Origin: Bretschneidera sinensis
Taxonomy: Eukaryota > Streptophyta > Magnoliopsida > Brassicales > Akaniaceae
Assembly: GCA_023935145.1 (NCBI GenBank)
Contig: CM043700.1
Span: 67,125,120 to 67,189,119 of the forward strand
Length of the DNA: 64,000 bases
Direction of reading: 5' to 3'
Below, in pieces: positions 1 to 11,945 of the stretch (its first letter is position 1; each line of letters opens with the position of its first letter). The position numbers and the translations under genes were made by a program. The notes below the pieces were generated by a model, which ran no database searches, was not told the DNA's origin, and saw only the letters and a list, made by a program, of their open reading frames with translations.

Positions 1-240
1 TCATGATTTGAGTCGGGTTGTTTTGGGTTTTGGATCAAGTCAGTTCAGGTTTGGATTCTCTCGAGTTTTGGGTCCGAGTCATTTAGGGTTTCGGGTCATT
101 TCAGGTTTCAAATTGCTTTAAGTACGGGTCATTTTGAGTTTTGGGTGTCTCAGATTCGGGTCATTTTATTTTAAAATATTTTCGGATTTCAGGTTAGTCG
201 AATTTCGAGTTATTCAGGTTGGGTTTTTAGATCGGGATTT
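1..240. repeat. Degenerate GGGT-rich short repeat
   Basis: The stretch is built from imperfect repeats of a core like GGGTCATTTCAGGTTT mixed with TTTTGGGT and CGGGTC. No clean period is kept and no long reading frame follows it. Such GGGTC-type low-complexity blocks are common in plant intergenic DNA. The window edge may cut it. Confidence 0.5.
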
Positions 241-1449
241 TATCACTACTAATTATCTCTTTTTTTTCTCACTTTCTTTTTTTATCAATAAGAGTATAGA
301 AGGAAAAAGGCGTAGGGGAGTCATGTTTGCAACTTCACATGTTAAAAATTCCTTGCTTTGGCACCAATCTATGCACTAATTCTCCCCTCAAAAGTGCCAT
401 CAAACACACTAGCTTTTAAACCAAACAAGTTATCCAATCATTACTTTCCATGTACGTGTTTCACAATGTCCCCAGTTTTATCGTGACTGGTCATGTGTGA
501 TACGAAATGAAATTCTCAAGTAACTCGTTCTCAAAATATTCTTCATTGTCTCCACCTAAAGATTTGCACCCAATTAAAGGCCCACGCTGTCGCTCAAAAA
601 TATATTTCCCTCACTTTTTTCATACTTGATCAGTGCTCAATGTTGGCCACTAATTAAGAATTAAATTACAGCACACATTGTTTCTCGCAGGCTCAGGGGT
701 GGTCTTATCTGCTTGTGTTTCGACTTTTGAGTGACTATTGCTCTTGGGTTTTCTTGGCTGCACAGCAAGCACAACCAGAGATGCTAATTATTCACTGATA
801 AAATGAAAGAAGAATAATACATGACTTAATTTTCTTCTTCTTCTACCCAAAAAATTAGTGTAAACAGAGTATGCATACTGAATGTCGGAGTTTTCGTAGC
901 GCATGCCGGATTAATTCTACTGTAGTGGCAGCATCAGACATTTGCTCGTGTCCTACCAGGCTCTACATATCATGCCCAGAGGTTTTAAATTTCATAGAGG
1001 TGCTACTTTGATTTGCTTGGGTTTCTTCAACAGAAGACCCTTAAACCATTAATTTCAATGACTTGATGATAGTGATGCCATGATACGTACTTCACTTCAG
1101 TATTCATTTTATAATTTTTTGTTCAAAGGTATACCCAATTTATAATTGATTTTTTTTTTTGCACGAGAGAATTTTATTTACTTAATTAAAAATTTATATA
1201 ATATAATTAAAAAATTTTAATATTGTAAAGAATCTATTCCATCAATGAAAATATCAATTTATATTATTTTAAATTAATTTTATGAAATATTAATATATTG
1301 TTTTTGAAAAAGCTTGTTTATATAAAGTAGTAATGAATTATTTTTAAAACAGTTGCTTATATAGAGAGCAAAAAAAATTATATTTCTATGACAAAAAGAA
1401 TAAAAAAGATATTTAATCTAATAAATAATTCTTATGTAAAGGCTTTTTT
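241..1449. other. Intergenic DNA, no gene seen
   Basis: AT-rich sequence with short poly-A and poly-T runs. The only longer frame (134-379) has no recognisable domain and lies in low-complexity DNA. I see no retrotransposon motif until the target duplication CCGTG at 1450-1454. Confidence 0.6.
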
Positions 1450-1454
1450 CCGTG

Positions 1455-2738
1455 TGTTGTGAGTTTTAATTTACTCGCAAGCGCACGAGTCGTTTGCAGT
1501 ATAGTGTTGTGCAAGTGCGAGGTCGAATCCACAGAGAATTGCGTTGTGAAAATATATTTTTAATCTAAACTAACTCTATCTTAACCTAGTTCCAAATTTC
1601 AGAATTATATTGCAAAATAAATTAAAAGTAAACTAAGTTGATTTAAAAACTAATAATAAAAAGCACTAAGGTTTCCGAATCCACCCCACCGAAATTAAGC
1701 ATATATGTTCTAAAAATATAGCCTATCAAAACATTCAATGAATCCAACTATAAGACAAAAAACAAAGAATATCCCAACTAAACCAAAAGCACCCGATGTA
1801 TCCGCTCTTAACAAATCACAAAGGGAATCCAATTTAATCGAAAAGCATTCAATGTATCCATCAGATGAAACACAAAGAAAATCCAACAGACAATTTAAAC
1901 TCAATCAATTATAAGATTAACTCAAATAATTGACAGAACATTTATACTAAAAATTGTCAGATTTGTACAAGCAAATCTGAACTACTACGCCAAACAACGG
2001 CGGGGCTTCATCTTCAACCTTAGCTGAAGAGTCTAGCCACTCATAACTATAAAACTATAATAAAAAGTGCTAAACATTTAAACTAAAACAACTGAATATA
2101 AAGAAATAAATAAACAACTTTACATGGGAGAAATTCCACTCGCTGACGGGCGGCGCTTCCCCTCGTGGTAGCAATGCCTTCGGGATCCACCAGAATGCTA
2201 GCGGACGTCCACCGGTAAACACCAAAGTGGCTCAGGAATTGTACACTGAATGATGAAGTGGAGTGAGTCTTATATAGGCAAATACCACAAGTGGAATGTG
2301 TTTCCAATCCGATGTGGGATGTGGGATATAGAAATGTGTTTCCAACCAATGTGGGATGTTGGATTTAAGTCTTCACATGCCCTTCAAAACTTTTGTTCAC
2401 GCTGAAATCCCGCACGGCCCGCACAGCCTGACCTTTGTCTACTAAAATGGCCATAACTTTCTGTAGAAAAATCATTTTTACGAGCCGTAAAATTCTCCAG
2501 AAAATAGACTTCTGGATCTTTCTAAGCATATATGGCTCACATCCTGGTTCTTCTTGAATCAATACAGTTTAATTTTCAAAGATGATTGATCTGTACGGGC
2601 AATTCTGGCAATTTTAGTGAAACTCCTTTCCCAGTGCTTGTAAACCTGAAAAACAATGAAAACAACTCAAAGTAACAAATTCCTAAGCTAACAAATGTAA
2701 ATTAGAGGGCCAAAATATGCAATATTTGGCACTCATCA
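1455..2738 (-). repeat. Gy-A 3' LTR (complete)
   Basis: On the minus strand it starts TGATGAGTGCCAAATATTGC and ends in CTCACAACA. A TATA-like CTATATAAG lies near 2269-2277 on the minus strand, with several TGTGGGAT/ATCCCACAT repeats just upstream, as expected for a U3 promoter region. At 1284 bp it has one copy of the ~188-bp unit that is duplicated in Gy-C and in the Gy-B 3' LTR. Short frames inside it are not genes. Confidence 0.9.
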
Positions 2739-4005
2739 AATACCCCCAAACTTACAATTTGCTAGTCCCTTAGCAAAACAAAATAAAAGACTCAATGAAA
2801 AACAAAGAACATAAAGATAAAGTCATCACTCATGGTATCCAAAAATTTAAGGAGCACACATCACCATGATATTCATTCATAAGCAAGCTTAAAAAGGTAA
2901 ACCCATCTTCGCAATGAATAGAAATGTTAAAATCTAATTTCTTACAAAAGGCAGGATAAGGCATCACAAGCTTGAATCAATGTAAGGTGAATTAGCATAT
3001 AAAAATGAAGCTTCCAAGTAACTCTAATGTGTAAGGTCTCCATGTCTCAAGATACACCGAATTTCCCATCAAAAATGAACGACAAAGGCATAGTATTTTT
3101 TTTTTTTTTTTTAATAAGGCACGGCTATGTTTAGTTCCCTTAAGCTTTCTAATTGACCCATGTAGCGAGTGTTAAGTCAATGACTCCCAAACCAGGTGGT
3201 TTTAGGGCATTAGGTGTAAAGATACCCCTAAGGACTTACTAACTCGAGTCAAGAAGGCTACGAAATTAAACCGACCTTAATATTACCAAGCAAAATTCCA
3301 CCTTTTGACGTGAACACTCACTGCTTACTGAGGCAAGAGGTCCAGTTACTCAGCGAAAAGTTTATTGATAATTTTTTTTTTTTTTATATTTTCCTATGCC
3401 CAAGAGTTCATCCAACAAGTCATCCAGTTTCAGTTAAGATAAGGAAAAATACACATTAAAATCACATGTCATACCTCACATAATTTGTGCTAATGTGCTC
3501 GTATTAGATTAGATCAAACATATGAATTCTCAAAATGCCTAAAGTATGTAACTAAATTTTAAAAATTTATCACCAGATCATGTGTTCAAAATGTTAAGCT
3601 CACCAATGACATCACATCACAGAAAATGTTTAGATCAACTAAAATTTCACGATAACATGAGCATGCATTTATCTCTATGACGAAAAGATAACAAATTAGG
3701 ACAAAGTGTGTGATGTGTCTCCCATACCCCCAAACTTAAATTACACATTGACCCCAATGTGTGACTAATACGGAAAGAGCTGACCTGAGATATGGAGAAC
3801 TATCTGGACTGGTATGGCTCATAGCATACCCCCAAACTTGAACTGAAGTACGCTTTGTCCCTGAAAAATAAAAACTGGAAAATAAAAAATACTGGAAACA
3901 AACATTAATCATAAAAATGCGAAATAATAAATAAACAAAAGAAAAGATAAGCTGTGGGGTGCCTCCCATGAGCGCTAATTTTAACGTTTTCAGCCAGACC
4001 CAACA
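2739..4005 (-). other. Gy-A noncoding 3' internal region with three polypurine-tract-like motifs
   Basis: This lies between the stop of the gag-pol remnant and the 3' LTR. On the minus strand AAGTTTGGGGGTA occurs three times (near 3827-3840, 3725-3738 and 2740-2754). The last directly abuts the LTR and would be the plus-strand primer. Just after the ORF stop sits the block with AGCGCTCATGGGAGGCACCC, typical of the Athila/Tat branch. No reading frame here resembles a protein family. Confidence 0.75.
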
Positions 4006-5178
4006 TTAGTAAACAGGCCCAACTAAGCTCTCCACCATCTGATCAATAAATGTGAATGGAAAATGATCAGGCCTAGTGGCAGCATTCAATTTACGGTAGT
4101 CTAGACACTTTCTCCATCTTGACTGCACTCGAGTTGGAACCAACTTGTTGTCTTTATTTACTACCATAAATTCAGCACGTTTGGGCACGACTGGAATCTG
4201 GCTCACCCACTTGCTATCAGAGATGGGATAAATGATCCCTGCCTCTAACAGCTTAATATCTTCTGCCCTCACAACCTCTTGCATAGCGGGGTTGAGCCTT
4301 CTTTGTGGCTCCCTCAATGGCTTAGTATCTTCCTCCAAATGTATCCTGTGCATCACCACCGAGGGGCTGATTCCCTTAATATCCTCAATGGTCCAGCCGA
4401 TAGCTTCCTTGTGCTCTCTTAAAACATCTAATAATTTCTCCTCTTGAGCCTCTCCCAAATCTAAAGCTATAATCATAGGCAAAGAATCTGCTGGACCTGG
4501 GAACTTATACTCAAGATTATCCAGTAAAGACTTAAGTTCCTTCTTGTGAGGTTCAGGTGTTGTGGTTTCCTCCGTCTCACTGATCTTTAGAGGTACAGAC
4601 TCCAAAGTAGCATTAGCTTGCTCAAACAACTTATCTAAGCCCAAATCCTCTTCAAATTGAGCAAAGCATGCCTCCATGGGGTCCTCAATACGTGATTCAT
4701 CCATAATCTCCTCCGTCTCACTACTCTTCTGAGGATCAGACTCCAAAATGGCATTCACTTCCTCGAGTAACTTATCTAAGCCCAAGTCCTCTCCAAAGTG
4801 AGTAAAGCATGCCTCCAGGGGATCCTCAAACTCCTCTCCTTTCTTGGGCGCTTGTAATCTCTCAGGGTAAGGCACTTTAGGTAAAAACGACCTAGGGAGA
4901 TCCTTAATGATAGGTGTGGCTGTAGATGGCTCAGCATCTCTCTTTTCTTTGTTGCCACTTTCTTGCCCTTGTATAGGAGTTGATAAATTTCCCACCGCAA
5001 ACTGTTCCTTTGGGTTAGGATCAGGTTGACTGGGGAAATTTCTTTCCTCTCCTTCACCCACGTAACTTGCGATTTGATCAATTTGACTCTCTAGCTCGGC
5101 AATCGCTTGGGTGTTTTCTATGGTTGCACTCATCACTTCACTCATAATTATAAAACTATAATAAAAAGTGCTAAACAT
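4006..5178 (-). CDS. Gy-A gag-pol remnant, 390 aa, fused to LTR
   Basis: An uninterrupted frame whose first dozen codons are LTR sequence. The element-derived part then begins at MSEVMSATIEN because of the deletion at 5139-5146. The zinc knuckle seen in Gy-B and Gy-C is lost. The middle holds an acidic linker with two tandem copies of a 46-residue module starting with EDPxEACF. The last ~150 residues match the N-terminal part of Athila-type reverse transcriptase: the LREHKEAIGW block, GIIYPISDS, then the CLDYRKLNAATRPDHFPF block, ending at DQMVESLVGPVY. The catalytic YxDD box, RNase H and integrase are missing, so no enzyme activity is expected. Relative to Gy-B about 30 linker residues are deleted in frame. 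A translated product is possible but unproven. Confidence 0.75.
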   Translation of the reverse strand: MFSTFYYSFIIMSEVMSATIENTQAIAELESQIDQIASYVGEGEERNFPSQPDPNPKEQFAVGNLSTPIQGQESGNKEKRDAEPSTATPIIKDLPRSFLPKVPYPERLQAPKKGEEFEDPLEACFTHFGEDLGLDKLLEEVNAILESDPQKSSETEEIMDESRIEDPMEACFAQFEEDLGLDKLFEQANATLESVPLKISETEETTTPEPHKKELKSLLDNLEYKFPGPADSLPMIIALDLGEAQEEKLLDVLREHKEAIGWTIEDIKGISPSVVMHRIHLEEDTKPLREPQRRLNPAMQEVVRAEDIKLLEAGIIYPISDSKWVSQIPVVPKRAEFMVVNKDNKLVPTRVQSRWRKCLDYRKLNAATRPDHFPFTFIDQMVESLVGPVY

Positions 5179-5839
5179 TTATACTAAAACAACTGAATAT
5201 AAAGAAATAAATAAACAACTTTACATGGGAGAAATTCCACTCGCTGACGGGCGGCGCTTCCCCTCGTGGTAGCAATGACTTCGGGATCCACCAGAATGCT
5301 AGCGGACGTCCACCGGTAAACACCAAAGTGGCTCAGGAATTGTACACTGAATGATGAAGTGGAGTGGGTCTTATATAGGCAAATACCACAAGTGGAATGT
5401 GTTTCCAATCCGATGTGGGATGTGGGATATAGAAATGTGTTTCCAACCAATGTGGGATGTTGGATTTAAGTCTTCACATGCACTTCAAAACTTCTGTTCA
5501 CGCTGAAATCCCGCACAGCCCGCACAGCCTGACCTTTGTCTACTAAAACGGCCATAACTTTCTGTAGAAAAATCATTTTTACGAGCCGTAAAATTCTTCA
5601 GAAAATAGACTTCTGGATCTTTCTAAGCATATATGGCTCATATCCTGGTTCTTCTTGAATCAATACAGTTTAATTTTCAAAGATGATTGATCTGTACGGG
5701 CAATTCTGGCAATTTTAGTGGAATTCCTTTCCCAGTGCTTGTAAACCTGAAAAACAATGAAAACAACTCAAAGTAACAAATTCCTAAGCTAACAAATGTA
5801 AATTAGAGGGCCAAAATATGCAATATTTGGCACTCATCA
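5139..5839 (-). repeat. Gy-A 5' LTR, truncated at its inner end
   Basis: About 700 bp aligned with 2038-2738, with ~12 differences by hand count. It is cut at the motif TATGAGTG (CACTCATA on the plus strand, 5139-5146), which occurs both in the LTR and in gag. About 580 bp of the R/U5 side are missing compared with the 3' LTR. The outer end is intact and abuts the target duplication CCGTG. Confidence 0.9.
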
Positions 5840-5844
5840 CCGTG

Positions 5845-7142
5845 AATGTTTGACACCATATTCATACTTTATTAAGTAGTATAGACCTATATTATAAATA
5901 AAAAAAATGCATAGTTTAATGTATTTATTTACATAGTAACGAATTGTATTTGAAAATTTTGTTTACATGAAGTAATGAATTTTTTTCTTTGTGAATGATT
6001 GCTTAAAGAGGAAAACTGAAACCTATATATATGATCATAACTATTAAACTAAAATTTAATGAATTAAATTACATAATAATTTATTTTTTGTGAACGCTTG
6101 TTTATACAAAATAATAATAAATAATTTATAAAATAATTATTTATATATATTAAATTTAAATTAAGATTTTATATGGAGAACTAAAAAAATCTTAATTATT
6201 TATAATTATATATATGATAGTATATTGCTTTAAAATAAATATTTACACAAACCATAACAGTGGTACTATTTATAGGAAATTATAGCACTATATAATTAGT
6301 AGCTTTCGGAGAACATATAAAGAAAAGTTAAATGATAAAACAACAACAATAAAAGACACTTTCATCTAAATTCTAGATATAAGAAGCATGATTTTCGAAC
6401 TATGACATGATAATAATTATCAATTTACGTATAAAAAAATTGTTCAATGGTTAGATAGGGGTGTGTGTAGGGAAAAACAAATTACCAAACCAAAATTTTT
6501 TGTTTTGTTATTTTGGTATTATTTTTATAACTTTGGTAATTTGGTTTGATATTGATTCGTTTTTCTATATTCCGACAATGCCGAAAGAGTGATTTTTTTT
6601 ATTTTATTTTAATAAGTTTGATGATTATATATATATATATATAGTTTAGCTAAAACTATGTTGACACAAATAAAAAGTTACATACCTTCTCCTTATTCAA
6701 GATAAATATTCATTTGAATTTACACTTTTATGTGATAAATTTCCACTCTTTAAGTAACAATACTATTTTGTTTAGAAAGAGCAATGAATAAATTGAAAAT
6801 TTTAAATAAAATACAACCATAAGCTATGGCACTTAATTAACGTACTAATTAATATATATTTTTTAAACCACAAGCATTTGGTTTATATGGAGTTGAATAA
6901 GGGTATATTAGTCTATCAAAAGTTTTAACCCCATTTAGACTTAATCCAAATTATAATAGAAGATAGAAGATTATAGCAGGTCATAGAACAATAAAATATT
7001 ATATCAATCCAAATTCATAATAGAACAATAGAAGATTATATCAATCCAAACTCTATTAGAATTACAATATTTTTTTATATAGTCTAATAATTAGGAATAA
7101 AAATTAAGTCATTTAAATAAGGGTATTTTTATCTACCAAAAA

Positions 7143-7178
<36 letters not shown>

Positions 7179-7344
7179 GACCCATCTCAAATGAGCCATA
7201 TTTAGAACGAAATCATTACCTTTAAGCATCGAGTCCCAACCTATAAGTACCATGCATTATGACTCTAAGATACAGTTACACAAATACAACTTCGTAATAC
7301 ATCAAGACTTACATTTACATACCAGAGCACACATGACATTAACA
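5845..7344. other. AT-rich intergenic DNA
   Basis: No supported gene. There are TA microsatellites at 6625-6643 and 7147-7177, and an imperfect short tandem repeat around 6980-7060 with the shared core ATTATATCAATCCAAA. Nothing resembles a coding exon. Confidence 0.6.
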
Positions 7345-8195
7345 CTTCTACTTGGACTCCATATACTTTATACAAAAAAACAAAACATAAAGAAAATTAG
7401 GTGTACATAACTATCATTAGCAACCTTTACAAAATTGCTATTAAGGACTTGACCCAAAATAGTATATGCTAAAGATTCCATCAGAGTGGCCTCTCTTAAG
7501 AAAACGCTGACCGACAAGCTCTCTTCTAGAGCTTACTCCACTATCTTTGCTTGTCACTTAGGAAGAAATTTAGAGAAAGGGTGGTTAGCTATAAATCACA
7601 GTGAAGTTCACTTACTAAAAATAATTGATTTTTAAATTCATTTACCAAGCCTTATTACATATCCCAATTAAAAGAGTGAAAATATCTCTATTTATCATTT
7701 ACATCATACATATATATATAAGCCATACACACAAACAATATTTTTATACCACTCTCAACTCTTCTCAACTCATCATAACTCATCTCAATAATTTTCATTA
7801 TTTCAAGGAGTTATCTCACCATGTGCCGACACATGCTCTCCGACTAGCAATGGTCATGGTCCTACCTGCTCTCGAACCCAAAGGTCCTACTAATTCTTGG
7901 ACCACATTCCCCTCTTGTGGCCCTACCCACTCTCAAACCTGAAGGTCGTACAATATATACACATTCACTACTCAATCAGATTAAGATATTCAAACTTCCA
8001 CACATCAACCCACAAGTAAACATATCACATTCACAACTATCCATCATATTTCAATCACAACTCATTTAAACAATAACACCATATAGTTCAAGGAGTTAGT
8101 ATATATGTAACTTTTACATAAATATGTATACTTACATATATATGCACACAATCACATAACACTTAATTTATTATATCTAACTTTTTATTTCATCA

Positions 8196-8198
<3 letters not shown>

Positions 8199-8247
<49 letters not shown>
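8199..8247. repeat. (TA)n microsatellite
   Basis: About 24 uninterrupted TA units, directly visible. Confidence 0.95.
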
Positions 8248-8250
<3 letters not shown>

Positions 8251-8444
8251 CATTTCCATAACCATCATTTTTTTAAAATCCTTCTCGAGTACTAAAAGTA
8301 ATATGAACTCACATTGCCACACGATCAACAAATTAACTTTGCACTACCTCCTTGCCTTTAGTAATATCTTCGCTAACACCTAAATACTCATAACACCTAG
8401 TTTTTTCAATATTTGAACAAGCACACATACATGATACACAATCT

Positions 8445-8525
8445 CACACACATCGCATGGATACCATATTCTATCATATGCACCACACACACATCGCACG
8501 GATACCATATTCTATCATACACACC
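8445..8525. repeat. 40-bp tandem duplication
   Basis: Two adjacent copies of a unit with the core CGGATACCATATTCTATCAT, preceded by CACACACATCGCA. The copies differ at a few positions only. Confidence 0.85.
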
Positions 8526-8837
8526 GTACGCACATAGAAGATCTTTCAAACAAGTTAAAGAAATTGAGAGGCTTTTGAGACTAATGTCTTAATTAGGTAT
8601 TCTTGTATTTTCTCTGTCAAGTCTTAGCTTTAAAATGGCTCAAAATATATTCTCAATAGTGACTTACTTAAAAAATATCTCTTTGTTTCAAATATGTAAC
8701 AATTTTTAAAGTAAATTTAAGCAAATTGGGTAGCCAGAGTATACTATGTTCTTCTACTTGAACTCCATATACTTCATACAAAATACAAAACATGAAGAAA
8801 ATTAGGTTTACATAACTATCATTAGCAACACTTACTT

Positions 8838-10154
8838 AGAGCTATTAGAACTGTATTTATGGGATATGCTGAAAATAGTAAGGCTTATAGGCTCTTTGGA
8901 TTAGATGCTAATTCTATTGTAGAATATCGTGATGTAGAATTTTTTTAGAATAAATTTTCTACTGATTTTGTGAGTATGGAGAAAATAGACAAGTTCATTT
9001 GTCTAGTAACAATTTGAATATAGAATCTTAAAAAAGAGATACTAACTTATCTAAAGATCAATCTGAACCTATAAGAAGTACTAGAGCAAGGAATAAGAAG
9101 GGTTTAAGTCCAGATTTTATTTCTTCTCAAGTCATAGTATTTTTGGTTGAAGAAGATAGAAATAATTTTGTTCTTAATCAAATTCCTATGGTACTAAATC
9201 TAGAAGATGATCCTAAAACTTTTAGTGAGGCTATGTCATCAAGAGACACTTCTTTTTGGAGAGAAGCTATTAATGATGAAATGGACTCAATAATTGGTAA
9301 CAACACTTGAGTGTTGGTGGCACTTGAGTGTTGGTGGATCTACCCAAAGAGTCAAAACCCATTGGATGTAAGTGGGTCTTTAGAAGAAAATATAACACTA
9401 ATGGCTCTATTCTAGTTGTTAAGGCTAGATTAGTACCTAAAGGGTTTAGACAAAAAGAAGGAATTGATTATTTTGATACATATGCACTTGTTGCACGCAT
9501 TACATCTATTAGAATTCTTATTGCATTGGCATCCATACATCATTTGTATGTTCATCAAATGTATATTAAAACTGCTTTCTTAATGGGGACTTAAATGAAG
9601 AAGTCTACATGGAACAATCAGAAGGGTTTGTTCTTCCTAGAAATGAGAAAAAAAGTACGTAAGTTAATTAAGTCATTATATGGTTTGAAACAAGCACCTA
9701 AACAATGGCATATAAAGTTTGATTATGTAATTTTATCTCATAGTTTTGTGCACAATAATGCTGATAAATGTATATATTCAAAGTTTACAAAAGAATATGG
9801 AGTATTAGTTTGCTTATATGTTGATGACATGTTAATATTTGGAACAAACATGCTTGGTGTTAATGAAACTAAGAAATGTTTAACTTCTAGTTTTAAAATG
9901 AACGATTTAGGTGAAGCAGATACCATACTAGCTATTAAGGTTAAAAAACATAGTAGGGGTTATGATTTAAGTCAGTCTCATTGCATTGAGAAAGTTCTTG
10001 ATAAATTTAAACACCTTAATATCAAAGAGTCAAACACTTCTTTTGATAGAAGTGTTAAATTAACAAATAATTCTTGTAGATCGGTAGCTCAACTAGAATA
10101 TGCTAGTGCTATTAGTTCCTTAATGTATGCTATGCATTACACTAGGCCAAACGT
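8838..10154 (+). pseudogene. COP3 integrase C-terminus and reverse transcriptase
   Basis: The first codons read like the end of a copia integrase (FMGYAENSKAYRLFGLDANS). The RT then follows with GCKWVFRRK, KARLVPKGFRQKEGIDYFDTYA, SLYGLKQAPKQWH and the catalytic box LYVDDM near 9820. It is broken by several stops, among them TAG at 8947-8949 and TGA within the 17-bp tandem duplication at 9304-9337, which also shifts the frame. A stop follows at 9592-9594. The final codons before 10155 are the RNase H linker, after which the frame runs into COP1-m LTR sequence. Nonfunctional. Confidence 0.85.
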
Positions 10155-10605
10155 TGTTGGAAATCACCTTCAAGATGCCCAGGTGGTGATCTTCCAAACA
10201 CCCAAGTCTAGAATGACTTATAATGAATAGATACAACAATCAAGCAAAGGAAGAACACAAGTAATTGTTATTGTGGTTCGACAAATGCTTACGTCCCCGG
10301 GAGCTACTTCGAGCTCTCTGCACTAAATCAATGAGTTCTTACAAATATAGCAACACTTCCTCAAGAACCCTCTTGTTCTTGATACATGAAAGAAGAGAAA
10401 AGAAAAAGATAAGAAATAAGTGTTTCTCTAGAATTTTCTCCAAGAAAATTCCAATTACAAAGCCCTTGAACCCCTCTTCTTGTATGCTCTCTCTCTCTCT
10501 CAATCCTAGCCACTCTTGAATGAGATCTATTCTAGTGCCTCTCTTGTGTTTTGTGTCTTTGCACTCTCACACTTGCACTTGAATTCTCTTGTATGATGAT
10601 GTTAT

Positions 10606-11809
10606 TGATGAATGCCAAATATTGCATATTTTGGCCCTTTAATTTACATTTGTTAGCATAGGAATTTGTTACTTTGAGTTGTTTTCGTTGTTTTACAGGT
10701 TTACAAGCTTGGAAAGAAGTTTCACTAAATTGCCAGAATTGCTCGTGCAGATCAGCCATTTTTGAGGATTAAACTGTATTGATTCAGGAAGAACCATGAG
10801 ATGAGCCATATATGCTTGGAAAGATCCCGATGTCTATTTTCTGGAGAATTTTACGGATCAATAAAATGATTTTTCTAGAGAAAGTTATGGCAGTTTTAGT
10901 AGACAAAGGTCAAAGAGCAAAAACTGGAATCTACAGTATCCCACATCGGATTGGAAGCATATTGCACTTGTGATATTTCCCTATATAAGCCCTTCTTCAC
11001 TTCATCTTTAATGTACAATTCCTGAACCACTTTGGTGTTTACCAGTGGATGTCCGCCAGCATTCTGGTGGATCTCGAAGGCTTTGTCACCACGAGGGGAA
11101 GCGCCGCCCGTCAGCGAGTGGAATTTCTCCCATGTAAAGTTATTTATTTATTTCTTTACATTTAGTTGTTTTAGTTTAAATGTTTAGCACTTTTATTATG
11201 AATTATAGTTTCATAGTTATGAGTGGCTAGACTCTTCAGCTAAGGTTGAAGATGAAGCCCCGCCGTTGTTTGGCGTAGTAGTTCAGATTTGCTTGTATAA
11301 ATCTGACAATTTTTAGTATAAATGTTCTGTCAATTATTTGAGTTAATCTTATAATTGATTGAGTTTAAATTGTCTGTTGGATATTCCTTGTGTTTCTCTG
11401 ATGGATACATTGAATGCTTTTCGATTAAATTGGATTTCCTTTGTAATTTGTTGAGAGTGGATACATTGGATGCTTTTGGTTTAGTTGGGATATTCTTTGT
11501 TTTTTGTCTTATAGTTGGATTCATGGAATGTTTTGATAGGCTATATTTTTAGAACATATTTGCTTAACTTCGGTGGGGTAGATTTGGAAACCTTAGTGTT
11601 TTAATTATTAGTTTTTAAAAATCAATTTAGTTTAATTTTAATTTCTTTTGCAAATTATCATCTGAAATTCGGAACTAGGTTAAGATAGAGTTAGCTTAGA
11701 TTGAAAATATACTTTCACAACACAATTCCCTGTGGATTCGACCTCGCACTTGCACAACACTATACTGCAAACGACTCGTGCGCTTGCGAGTAATTTAAAA
11801 CTCACAACA
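10606..11809 (+). repeat. Gy-B 5' LTR
   Basis: 1204 bp, starting TGATGAATGCC and ending CTCACAACA. A TATA box, CTATATAAG, lies at 10981-10989. It carries one copy of a 188-bp unit that is present twice in the 3' LTR of the same element. The rest is nearly identical to the 3' LTR. Confidence 0.93.
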
Positions 11810-11815
11810 AGTTTT

Positions 11816-11833
11816 TGGCGCCGTTGCTGAGGA
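11816..11833 (+). promoter_or_regulatory. Gy-B primer-binding site (Asp tRNA type)
   Basis: TGGCGCCGTTGCTGAGGA lies six bases after the LTR end. It matches the complement of the 3' end of plant Asp tRNA (TGGCGCCGTTGCCGGGGA) at 16 of 18 positions. That tRNA is the usual primer of Athila/Tat gypsy elements. Confidence 0.85.
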
Positions 11834-11945
11834 ATTGTTTGGTTTGTGAAAATTTTTGGTCTGAATTGATTTTATTTTTCTACTAGTTAGTTATCATTTT
11901 TTTTTATATAAATATATAAAAAAATAAAAAATAAAAAAATAAAAA

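Larger units (their letters stand above)
1455..5839 (-). mobile_element. Gy-A: non-autonomous Athila-like Ty3/gypsy element
   Basis: Read on the minus strand, the element runs from a truncated 5' LTR (5839 down to 5139) through a gag-pol remnant and a noncoding 3' region to a full 3' LTR ending at 1455. The ends are TG...CA, and a perfect 5-bp target duplication CCGTG flanks it (1450-1454 and 5840-5844). The LTR segments present at both ends differ at about 12 of roughly 700 positions by hand count, so the insertion is fairly recent. A deletion removed the inner part of the 5' LTR, the primer-binding site and the start of gag. The reverse transcriptase stops at the same point as in the two other copies, and protease, RNase H and integrase are absent. 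Confidence 0.92.
7345..8829. repeat. Pair of ~80-bp direct repeats flanking 1.3 kb
   Basis: 7345-7426 and 8751-8829 are near-identical direct copies. Both begin CTTCTACTTG and end CATAACTATCATTAGCAAC. Between them are a 60-bp-spaced pair of ~32-bp copies (7859-7890 and 7919-7951, core CCTACC..CTCTC), a long TA tract and a 40-bp tandem duplication. The second copy abuts the broken end of COP3. The segment may be a degraded LTR or part of another transposon, but I cannot assign it to a family. Confidence 0.55.

Noticed and set aside
2083..2349. 88-codon frame repeated almost exactly at 5184-5450
   Set aside because: Both lie inside the LTRs of Gy-A and are alike because the LTRs are alike. No protein family match, and the frame is not kept in Gy-B or Gy-C.
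7625..7942. 105-codon frame
   Set aside because: Low-complexity Ile/His-rich start and repeat-derived end; no domain or gene context.
9595..10230. 211-codon frame as one protein
   Set aside because: The last ~25 codons are COP1-m LTR; only the part to 10154 is COP3 RT/RNase H.
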